DNA from: Prolixibacteraceae bacterium | GTDB lineage: Bacteria > Bacteroidota > Bacteroidia > Bacteroidales > Prolixibacteraceae | DNA length: 14,445 nucleotides | Direction: 5' to 3' | NCBI GenBank assembly: GCA_007116765.1 | Contig: SKHV01000207.1 | Span: forward strand, 1 to 14,445 | Part shown: positions 1-8,073 of the stretch, piece after piece | Numbering within the stretch: the stretch's first letter is position 1 | Layout: each line of letters starts with the position of its first letter | Translations under genes and position numbers: made by a program | The notes under the pieces: model-generated | What the model saw: only the letters and a program-made list of their open reading frames with translations | Database searches by the model: none | Told to the model about the DNA's origin: nothing

Positions 1-62
1 GTAAAAAAAAAAATAAACTTTTGTTAAAAATTAATGAAAATTTCAAAATCTAAATTTTAACT
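1..62. other. A/T-rich leader upstream of the first susC-like gene
   Basis: This short stretch is almost entirely A and T and ends directly at the ATG at 63. It holds no end of an upstream gene and no Shine-Dalgarno sequence, as is normal for Bacteroidota. I looked for the Bacteroides-type promoter (TTTG at about -33, TAnnTTTG at about -7). The only near match, TAAATTTT at 51-58, lies too close to the start codon to be a promoter for this gene. The promoter is therefore probably further upstream, outside the window. Confidence 0.6.
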
Positions 63-3000
63 ATGAAAAAATCAAAAAGTAGGATTTGGCATAAAATGCT
101 TTTACTAAGTGCATTGTTTTTCATAAATCAGCACTTATTTGCCCAAGTAAGAGGAACAGTGTCAGATTCTTCAGGAAAACCAATTCCTGGGGTAACGATT
201 ATTGAAAAAGATACTAATAATGGAGCGGTATCAAGTGTCGATGGTGATTATCTTATTCGATTGCAGAATCAACAGAGTGCGGTTTTGCTATTTTCTTTTA
301 TTGGAATGGAAACACTGGAAGTTCCGGTTTTAGGCAGAACAACCATTGATGTTGTTTTAAGTGAAGCCTCACTAGCACTTGAAGAATTAGTTGTTGTAGG
401 TTACGGCACACAAAATAAAGAGAGTGTGGTTGCTGCTATTTCAACAATTAGTGCCGACGAAATTGTTCGTACACCAACATCGAACCTTACTTCAGGTTTG
501 GCAGGGAAAATGCCTGGATTGACCATCATGATGAAAGATGGTGAGCTTGGTGCCGAAAATATTCAGACATTTATTCGCGGACAGGCTACAATGAATTCGT
601 CTGCTCCATTAATTTTAGTTGATGGCGTTGAGCGTCCATTAACTACTATTGACCCTTATGATGTTGAATCTATTTCAGTTTTGAAAGATGCATCGGCAAC
701 AGCCGTGTTTGGTGTAAGGGGGGCAAACGGTGTAATATTGGTGACTACTAAAAAAGGAATTGTGGGTAAACCTCAGGTTTCGGCTAATGTGAACTATTCA
801 ATGCAAACTCCTACACGCCTGCCAAAACCTCTTAATGCATTCGACTATGTGAATTTGCGCAATGAAGTGGTAAGGCTCGATAATCCGAATAACCCTCCGG
901 CGTTCGATGAATCTGTAATTGATCATCTAAGTAACAATGACCTGACCGGGTATTATATGGATCGGGATTTTTTCGGCGAATTTATTCATGATTTTACCCC
1001 GATGTACAAAGCCAATATTAACTTGCGTGGTGGAAACGAGAGAACCAAATATTTCACGAGTGTGGGATACATGAGTCAGGGCGGACCCTTTAAAACAGTG
1101 CCCAACCAAGAATTTGGTTACGACAACTCGCAACGGCTTGATCGCTTTACATACCGGACCAACATCGATATGCAGATTACTAAATCGTTGAAAGGCTGGA
1201 TGAACTTATCGGGGCATCTGCAAGATAAAAAAGATCCTGTTATCCGGGGTGACTTGCCAACTGCTCATACCGGGCAACAATCTTCCTATTTCTATATTAT
1301 GGCGAGAATGCTAGATGAACCCTCACTGTCAACTTCAGATTATCATCCCGATGGTGTTACCCCTTTGGGTACAGGGCCTTACGCATGGTTAAACCAGTCG
1401 GGCTACAAGGTGGCTACAACCAATCAAATAAACAGCACTATTGGGTTTGAACTGGATATGGACTTTATCGCAAAAGGCCTTTCTGCCAGAGCAGTTGCCT
1501 CATACGATGCACGTAACGTACACCATAGAGGCTTCAGGCAAATACCTGACCAATGGGCTACAACACTAATGCAGACCGCAGCAGGTAAAGATTCAGTAGT
1601 ATATACCCTTGCCAGTTCTGGTACTGAACTTATTCCTGTTTTACGGCAAGAACAAAGAAACACTTTCGACCTACAGGCATCGCTCAATTATAATAACAAG
1701 TTTGGAGGTCATGAAGTTACCGGTCTATTGTTGTATACTCAAAATCAGGAGATCAGGGGTGCACAAATCCCGTTTAACTACGTGGGCATTGTTGGACGTG
1801 CTACTTACAATTACAATCAACGCTATTTGGCTGAGCTGAACTTTGGGATGAACGGTTCGGAGCAATTCGCACCAGGCCATAGGTTTGGTTTCTTTCCCTC
1901 AGTCTCGCTTGGATGGGTGCCTACTCAGGAAAAATTTATGGAGTCGGTTTCTGCAATCAGATTTCTTAAAATCAGAGCCTCCTTTGGGCAGGTCGGGAAC
2001 GATGGTATTTCAAACAGACGTTTTATTTATGTAGACGATTGGACACAGGGAACAGGGCAATATTTTGTAGGTACTGGTAATATTCCGGGACTTCCAAACC
2101 CTGTTTACGAGAACACAATGGCAAACCCGCTTGTAAGCTGGGAGGTGGCCAATAAAGCGAACGTTGGAATCGAGAGTAGGTTTCATGGCGGTTTTGAGTG
2201 GGATTTAGACCTATTTTACGAGAAACGAAATTCTATACTGATAACACAAGTGGCAATTCCACGCTACATGTTTGGACAATTAGGTATGCCTCCTCTTAAC
2301 GATGGAGTGATGACTAACCGCGGATTTGAAACCTCTATTTCACACAGGAAGAATTTTTCGAGAGATTTTTCCGTTATGAACAGGTTAAGTGCAGCTTATG
2401 CTAAAAATATTATAGAGAACAACAACGAGGAACCTTTCGATGATTCGTATGCTTATCCATACCGTCAGGAAGGATTTTCGAGAGGCGTTATTTTTGGGTA
2501 TGACTGTTTAGGATATTTTTCCGATGAGGCAGAAATAGCTGCATGGGCGAACCAATCTGTAGTGGGAAGAGCTATCCCAGGCGATTTAAAGTACCGCGAT
2601 GTAAACGGTGATGGCGTGATAGATGAAAAAGATTTAATACCTATGAATTATCCAACAGTACCACAATTGAATCTTTCGTATAACCTTACAGTCAACTATA
2701 AGAATATCGATTTCAGCTTGCTTTTACAAGGGGTATCCAACTATTCTTTTAATTTCACGGGTCGAGGTGTGAGAGAATGGGACGGAAATTCTATGCGCGA
2801 AGGATGGAAAAATTATTTCGAGTTGCATAAATATGCATGGACTCCGGAAAAAGCAGAAAGCGGTGGCGATATCCGTTACCCTAGGCTGCATGTCGACGGG
2901 ATTTCAGGCAACCATGCAACGAGCAACTACTGGGTAATTGACTTGTGGTATCTGAGGGTTAAGAACTTGGAGCTGGGATACACTTTGCCAAAACATAGGC

Positions 3001-3161
3001 TTAATGCCATAGGCATTGAGAGATTGAGGATTTACCTGAATGGGTCGAATCTTGCAACTTTTGACAACATGCCGTTTAAGTATTTTGACCCTGAAGTTTC
3101 AAATTCTTTGAGCCACCCAATATTTGCAACTTACAATATAGGATTGAACATTACCTTTTAA
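63..3161 (+). CDS. SusC-like TonB-dependent outer-membrane transporter 1
   Basis: This is an outer-membrane beta-barrel that imports oligosaccharides using TonB-ExbBD energy, normally capped by its SusD partner (family knowledge). Visible: a signal peptide with a likely cut after A27 (LFA|QVRG); a CarboxypepD_reg-like domain at about 29-105; a TonB-box-like EELVVVGYGTQ at about 108-118; a plug domain at about 120-230 with the SusC signatures DGVER (from 187) and SVLKDASATAVFGVRGANG (from 205); then a long barrel ending in aromatic F (NITF). A calcium-loop-like DxNxDG segment lies at 846-857 (D846, N848, D850, D857), common in SusC proteins. At 1032 residues it is full length for the family. 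The susD-like gene follows after 48 bp, the standard pairing. Family assignment is secure. The transported glycan cannot be inferred. Confidence 0.97.
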   Translation: MKKSKSRIWHKMLLLSALFFINQHLFAQVRGTVSDSSGKPIPGVTIIEKDTNNGAVSSVDGDYLIRLQNQQSAVLLFSFIGMETLEVPVLGRTTIDVVLSEASLALEELVVVGYGTQNKESVVAAISTISADEIVRTPTSNLTSGLAGKMPGLTIMMKDGELGAENIQTFIRGQATMNSSAPLILVDGVERPLTTIDPYDVESISVLKDASATAVFGVRGANGVILVTTKKGIVGKPQVSANVNYSMQTPTRLPKPLNAFDYVNLRNEVVRLDNPNNPPAFDESVIDHLSNNDLTGYYMDRDFFGEFIHDFTPMYKANINLRGGNERTKYFTSVGYMSQGGPFKTVPNQEFGYDNSQRLDRFTYRTNIDMQITKSLKGWMNLSGHLQDKKDPVIRGDLPTAHTGQQSSYFYIMARMLDEPSLSTSDYHPDGVTPLGTGPYAWLNQSGYKVATTNQINSTIGFELDMDFIAKGLSARAVASYDARNVHHRGFRQIPDQWATTLMQTAAGKDSVVYTLASSGTELIPVLRQEQRNTFDLQASLNYNNKFGGHEVTGLLLYTQNQEIRGAQIPFNYVGIVGRATYNYNQRYLAELNFGMNGSEQFAPGHRFGFFPSVSLGWVPTQEKFMESVSAIRFLKIRASFGQVGNDGISNRRFIYVDDWTQGTGQYFVGTGNIPGLPNPVYENTMANPLVSWEVANKANVGIESRFHGGFEWDLDLFYEKRNSILITQVAIPRYMFGQLGMPPLNDGVMTNRGFETSISHRKNFSRDFSVMNRLSAAYAKNIIENNNEEPFDDSYAYPYRQEGFSRGVIFGYDCLGYFSDEAEIAAWANQSVVGRAIPGDLKYRDVNGDGVIDEKDLIPMNYPTVPQLNLSYNLTVNYKNIDFSLLLQGVSNYSFNFTGRGVREWDGNSMREGWKNYFELHKYAWTPEKAESGGDIRYPRLHVDGISGNHATSNYWVIDLWYLRVKNLELGYTLPKHRLNAIGIERLRIYLNGSNLATFDNMPFKYFDPEVSNSLSHPIFATYNIGLNITF

Positions 3162-3209
3162 GGGTTTTATGATAGTATATAATTAATCAATGGAAAAATT
3201 TCTGATATT

Positions 3210-5087
3210 ATGAAACAAAAAAATAAAATATCATATAGTAAAAGGATATATATCATACCTGTCTTCTTGCTAGTTATGTTCACAACGGTAAGTTGCGAGA
3301 AGGCTTTCGAGGACGCTTTAGATCGTATATCCGATTCAAGGGAGACCTTGGATGGCATGTTAAGCGATGCGAATAAAGTACGAGGAATGTTTCAGGCTTG
3401 TTATGCAGGTGTGCCCAAGCACCGGTTTTATCTCTTTTTTTGGACCTCTGAAGAATCGTTGACAGATAACGTTTTCGACACTCAGGGGCAAAGCATGGGT
3501 GAATGGCGTTCGGGGGCATTATCGCCTACAAACCCTGGCGTATGGGCAGGTGAACAGGCCAATTCTTATTCAAACCCTAATGCTTCATGGTGGGGCAGGT
3601 ATTGGGGTGCTATCCGTCATTGCAACATGTTTATTCAAAATATCGATAATATTACAGTTCCTTTGGAGCAGATGCCGCAGGTAGAAATAGATTTAATGCG
3701 CGAAGAGGCCATCGCGCTGAGAGCTTTCTATCACCTGAAGCTAATCAGTATGTACGGACCCCTTCCGTTTATCGACATGCCATTTGAACTTGATTATGAT
3801 GGATGGGCAGATTTAACACGCCCTTCCTACCATGAGGTTGCCAATCGCATAGCCGATGAATTACAGGGTGTTATCGACAGAGGTGTTATTCCTTTGAAGC
3901 GCGATGCTAATAACGTGACTGATAAATACCGGATGCCCCTTGGTTTTGTTTACGGTCTTAAATCGAGGGTTCTCTTGTACAATGCCAGCCCGCTGAACAA
4001 CCCAACAGGCGACATTGCAAAATACGAAGCCGCTGCTGCTGCTGCCAAACAGTTTTTAGATTTGAACGCATATTCGCTTGAGCCTTTTGAAAATACCAAG
4101 CGGATGTATATAAGCCCATACTCAGTAGATTTGGAAGCCGTAGAGGTAATATGGAGAGGTCGTGATAGGATGTCGCAAATTAGCAACGTTGCAGGGATGG
4201 ATTTAAGGACAGCAATCCCCAAACGCAGTGATTACACCCAGCATAAAACTGGAGAAACACCAACGCAGGAGATAGTGGATTGCTATGAACTGACAAATGG
4301 TGCGATGATTATTCAGGAATACGATGCAAGTCATGCCAACCCTACATTTACCCCAGAGGCAATTGACGCAGGTTACGACGATATGAATAACCCTTATGCC
4401 AATAGAGACGCCCGATTTTACCGTGATATTATTTTTAACGGGAGCGACCATTTCGGCAATTCTTATCAGATGGGGCCAATAACTGTTTGGACTTATCTGG
4501 ACGCACCCGGTACCGGTACTAATGGCAATACTACTGCTGGTACCAACAAAAAAACTTATACCGGTTATTATTATGCAAAGGACCGCGACCCTCTTTGGTA
4601 TGGTACCGGTAATGTGGGTGGTGGAAATGGAAGATGCCACCAGCATACACTCTACATGCGTTATGCCGAAATTTGGCTTAACTATGCGGAAGCATTGTGT
4701 GGTGCCGGTCGTTTAGATGAAGCATGTAATGCTTTGGATATGACACGCTTGCGTGCTGGACAGCCCTCTATTAAAGAAGTGCCCGGGGCACAGCCAGGTA
4801 ATAAACAATGGCTGATGAAACGTATACAAAATGAGCGCCGGGTAGAATTGGTACTCGAAGATCACCGTTTTTACGATGTAAGGCGTTGGGATTTGATTAG
4901 CAATCAGAACAACAATACTGTTAGTGCTATACTTCCGGAGAAAGTAGGTGATAATACTTTTACTTACACTCGCTTTCAAATACCTTTTGTATGGGCGTGC
5001 CATAACGAGAGATACAAAGTACTGCCAATCCCTGCTGTTGACCATAAATTGTTGCCGGGAATTGAACAGCCAGATGCTTGGAAATAA
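3210..5087 (+). CDS. SusD-like surface glycan-binding lipoprotein 1 (RagB/SusD family)
   Basis: This is the outer-leaflet lipoprotein that lids SusC-like 1 and delivers glycan to it (family knowledge). Visible: a lipoprotein signal with lipobox TTVSC, giving lipidated C29, followed by an acidic-containing stretch (EKAFED) consistent with surface export. The SusD-like N-terminal helical region contains the RAFYHLKLISMYGPLPF motif, and the C-terminal RagB/SusD signature NERRVELVLEDHRFYDVRRW lies near residue 548. The protein ends with the usual short tail after KVLPIPAVD. At 625 residues it is slightly long for the family. Part of the extra length is a Gly/Thr/Asn-rich loop at about 433-473. 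It lies 48 bp after susC-like 1 and 44 bp before susC-like 2. No Shine-Dalgarno is seen; the start follows an A/T-rich stretch. Confidence 0.96.
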   Translation: MKQKNKISYSKRIYIIPVFLLVMFTTVSCEKAFEDALDRISDSRETLDGMLSDANKVRGMFQACYAGVPKHRFYLFFWTSEESLTDNVFDTQGQSMGEWRSGALSPTNPGVWAGEQANSYSNPNASWWGRYWGAIRHCNMFIQNIDNITVPLEQMPQVEIDLMREEAIALRAFYHLKLISMYGPLPFIDMPFELDYDGWADLTRPSYHEVANRIADELQGVIDRGVIPLKRDANNVTDKYRMPLGFVYGLKSRVLLYNASPLNNPTGDIAKYEAAAAAAKQFLDLNAYSLEPFENTKRMYISPYSVDLEAVEVIWRGRDRMSQISNVAGMDLRTAIPKRSDYTQHKTGETPTQEIVDCYELTNGAMIIQEYDASHANPTFTPEAIDAGYDDMNNPYANRDARFYRDIIFNGSDHFGNSYQMGPITVWTYLDAPGTGTNGNTTAGTNKKTYTGYYYAKDRDPLWYGTGNVGGGNGRCHQHTLYMRYAEIWLNYAEALCGAGRLDEACNALDMTRLRAGQPSIKEVPGAQPGNKQWLMKRIQNERRVELVLEDHRFYDVRRWDLISNQNNNTVSAILPEKVGDNTFTYTRFQIPFVWACHNERYKVLPIPAVDHKLLPGIEQPDAWK

Positions 5088-5131
5088 TCGGTATTTAAGG
5101 AGAAATATATATATTTTTTAAATTAAATAAG

Positions 5132-8017
5132 ATGCAAAATAAGATGAAACAATATATTCTGATAATTTGTGGTTTTTTTCTGACCACAATTTATGCCCAT
5201 GCACAGTATAATTCAGAACTTGTTCCCGATATGAACGAGTATCAGGATGTAGCTTTTGGCAAACAAATAAAAGAACAGGTAACAGCCTCTGTTTTCTCCA
5301 TATCAGGAGAAGAGTTGTTGAAAAGCCGAACCAATAGTCTACGTGTAGCTTTACAAGGAAGGCTTCCCGGGTTGAGGATTATTCAGTCTGGCGGTGAGCC
5401 CGGTCGTGAGAGATTCGATAACCACCTAAGGGGCTACGATTCACCAAACAGCAACGGGATAATGTACATTATTGATGGGGTAGAACGTTACCCTTTTGGA
5501 ATCGACATTCATGAAATTGATCAGGTTACGATATTGCGTGATGCTGCCGCGGTAAGCATGTACGGTATGCGCGCTTCTGGTGGTGTTTTAATTATTACCA
5601 CGAAAAGGGGTCTTGAAGGAAAAACAAAGATTTCGATTTCTGTTGATCAATCAATGCAGTCGCCAACACGTCTTCCACGCTTTGTTAATGCCTACGATTA
5701 CGCCAATATGTATAACCAACGTCTGGCTAACGATACCCTCTATGGCGACATGCAATCAATTTCATCGGGAGGTGGGCCTATTGATCACAGGTCGTCTGTT
5801 TTCTATACTCCACACGAATTGGAGCGTTATCGTTTGGCCGATAGCACCGAATTTTTTCCGGTCAGAAACATGGTCAACGATTTCATGAAAGATTATACTA
5901 ATCTCACACGTGTTAATCTAAATTTCAGAGGTGGTTCCGATGCTATGCGTTTTTTCACTTCGATAGGGTATACTAACCAAGAGGGTATTTTCAAATCAGA
6001 GCCATTTGATAAGTATAGTTACGACAATAGCTCAAAGACCCAGAAGGTTAATTTCCGCACTAATTTTGATATTAACATTAACAAAACGCTAAATGCTTTT
6101 GTGAATATTGGAGGGTACATGGAAAAGGTTAATTTACCTTTTATTGGTGGTGGCCATGGTTGGAATTATTTAATCGCGAAAATTTACCAAACACCCAACA
6201 ACGCTTACAACGATTTGACCCCCGATGGGGAAGTAATTGTTAAAAGAGACAAGTTGAGTTTTGAAAGAAACAGATCTGTATACGGAGATATTAACAGGAC
6301 AGGAGCACAGCTTGAGACCAATACCAGGTTAAATAACACCTTTGGCATGCGTCAGGATATGGGTAAACTTGTTGAAGGCCTTTCGGCATCAGCGCAACTG
6401 GCGTTCGATATTTATTCGAGAGGAACTCAGAGCCGGAGCCGAAGCTACGAAGCCTTTGAGGTTGTTAGATTGACAGCGACTAATGGTGTTGATTCGCTGG
6501 GCTATTCTAAAGTTAGCGGAACTAACAATACAACACTGAGTGATGGTTTTAATACTTTTTTTTACTACATGTACAACTTTCGCCTGGGGCTGGATTACAT
6601 GCGTACCTTTAATGACAAGCATAGTGTTAGTGGAATGCTAAATGCAGAAAGGCATATGCAACAACAGCAGATATTGGTTGCCACCAATTACATGGGCTTA
6701 AATGGTAGGATGGTATATGGTTTCGATAATCGTTATTTTGCCGAAGCAAACTTCTCGTACCAAGGGTCGGAGCAATTCAATAAGGGAAACCGTTATGGAT
6801 TCTTCCCCTCGGTATCAGCAGCCTGGCTAATTTCAAACGAGGAGTTTCTTAAAAACAGCAATTCTGTTAATTTTCTGAAATTGCGCGCTTCGCTCGGGCA
6901 AGTAGGCAATAATGTATATGGATATGGGGCAGGGAATCAGTATATGTTCATGGATACATGGAATCGAGGTGGACATCAAACCCAGTTAGGCAACCCTATA
7001 ATTAAATGGGAGACCAGTACCAAATACAATTTAGGAATAGAGTCGAAGCTTTTCAACTCTATTGTTGTCCAGGCCGATGTGTTTTACAATAATAATACAG
7101 ACATAATTGTAAATAATATTGCGACAATTCCCTCCGGGATGATGGGTGTTTCTACCAACATTCTTCCTCCACTTAATATAGGCGAAGTGACCAACAAAGG
7201 TTTTGAGGTATTTGTTGCTTATAATAAGCAAATTAACGATGATTTTTCAGTAGCACTGAGCGGAAATGTTTCCTTGGCAATAAATGAACGCGGCTATATG
7301 GCCGAATTGCCTTACGATGATACTTACGCTTACCCTATTCGGAACGAAGGTTATGCAATTAATTACAGATGGGGATATAAAACCGATGGTTTATTTGGTT
7401 CACAGGAGGAAATTGATAATTGGTACGACCAGTCTGCCCTTGGTGGTGTTCCAATTCCAGGCGATATTAAATACTTAGACCTGAACAACGATGGAATTGT
7501 TGACAGCAGGGATATTGCTCCTTTAGGTATTGGTCAGGCTCCTGAATTTTCAGGCGGTTTTAATGCACAAATAGCATATAAATGGTTCGATCTTAGTGCA
7601 TTTTTTACCGGCGCTGCACGTAGAAATGTTTACCTTGATGGTTTTGGATGGTCTTCATCTATTGATAATTTCACTGAAAACATGAAGAACTCCTGGACAC
7701 CAGAAAAGGCTGCTTCTGGCGAAGATATCATATTCCCTCGCTTGGGAAGTGAATCGACAAACTATGTTACAAGTGATTATTGGTTAAAAGATGGTGCGTT
7801 CCTTCGCTTGAGGAACATAGAGCTTGGATTTACGATGCCTGAAAGAGTGTCGCGAAAAATTGGTTCTGAATCGATACGTTTTTATGTTAACGGGTTGAAC
7901 TTGTTTGTGTGGGATAGTTTGCCTACCGATGATTTTGATCCCGAATCTGCTAATTTTTCTACGACCAACTATCCGATTCTAAAAGCATGGAATTTTGGAT
8001 TGAGCGTGAAATTTTAA
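5132..8017 (+). CDS. SusC-like TonB-dependent outer-membrane transporter 2, without N-terminal CarboxypepD_reg domain
   Basis: This is a second TonB-dependent glycan importer, paralogous to the one at 63-3161. The signal peptide has a likely cut after A24 (YAHA|QYN). The plug begins almost at once: only about 20 residues separate the cleavage site from it, so the CarboxypepD_reg-like domain of SusC-like 1 is missing. DVAFGKQIKEQVTAS (from about 39) sits where VVVGYGTQNKESVVAA sits in the first protein, so the TonB box is degenerate. Plug motifs IIDGVERYPFG and VTILRDAAAVSMYGMRASG are present. A calcium-loop-like segment lies at 783-794 (D783, N785, D787, D794). The C-terminus ends in aromatic F. 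Stretches such as SMQSPTRLPRFVNAYDY and FGFFPSVS-type motifs match SusC-like 1. An in-frame ATG at 5144 is an alternative start and would also leave a working signal peptide. At 961 residues the barrel looks complete. Confidence 0.96.
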   Translation: MQNKMKQYILIICGFFLTTIYAHAQYNSELVPDMNEYQDVAFGKQIKEQVTASVFSISGEELLKSRTNSLRVALQGRLPGLRIIQSGGEPGRERFDNHLRGYDSPNSNGIMYIIDGVERYPFGIDIHEIDQVTILRDAAAVSMYGMRASGGVLIITTKRGLEGKTKISISVDQSMQSPTRLPRFVNAYDYANMYNQRLANDTLYGDMQSISSGGGPIDHRSSVFYTPHELERYRLADSTEFFPVRNMVNDFMKDYTNLTRVNLNFRGGSDAMRFFTSIGYTNQEGIFKSEPFDKYSYDNSSKTQKVNFRTNFDININKTLNAFVNIGGYMEKVNLPFIGGGHGWNYLIAKIYQTPNNAYNDLTPDGEVIVKRDKLSFERNRSVYGDINRTGAQLETNTRLNNTFGMRQDMGKLVEGLSASAQLAFDIYSRGTQSRSRSYEAFEVVRLTATNGVDSLGYSKVSGTNNTTLSDGFNTFFYYMYNFRLGLDYMRTFNDKHSVSGMLNAERHMQQQQILVATNYMGLNGRMVYGFDNRYFAEANFSYQGSEQFNKGNRYGFFPSVSAAWLISNEEFLKNSNSVNFLKLRASLGQVGNNVYGYGAGNQYMFMDTWNRGGHQTQLGNPIIKWETSTKYNLGIESKLFNSIVVQADVFYNNNTDIIVNNIATIPSGMMGVSTNILPPLNIGEVTNKGFEVFVAYNKQINDDFSVALSGNVSLAINERGYMAELPYDDTYAYPIRNEGYAINYRWGYKTDGLFGSQEEIDNWYDQSALGGVPIPGDIKYLDLNNDGIVDSRDIAPLGIGQAPEFSGGFNAQIAYKWFDLSAFFTGAARRNVYLDGFGWSSSIDNFTENMKNSWTPEKAASGEDIIFPRLGSESTNYVTSDYWLKDGAFLRLRNIELGFTMPERVSRKIGSESIRFYVNGLNLFVWDSLPTDDFDPESANFSTTNYPILKAWNFGLSVKF

Positions 8018-8073
8018 CGCTGGAAGAAAATGGTATTTAGCTATTTTAAAATAAAAATATAATTTTTAAAAAA

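Noticed and set aside
23..61. GTTAAAA/TTTTAAC inverted repeat before the first susC-like gene
   Set aside because: It is a 7-bp pairing made almost only of A/T in a stretch of very low complexity, so it is likely to arise by chance.
4030..4047. GCT-rich microsatellite in SusD-like 1
   Set aside because: It encodes the alanine run EAAAAAAK, which is a usual helical feature at this position in SusD proteins.
5097..5102. AAGGAG, a Shine-Dalgarno-like sequence upstream of SusC-like 2
   Set aside because: It lies 29 bases before the ATG at 5132, too far to act as a ribosome binding site, and no other gene here uses one.
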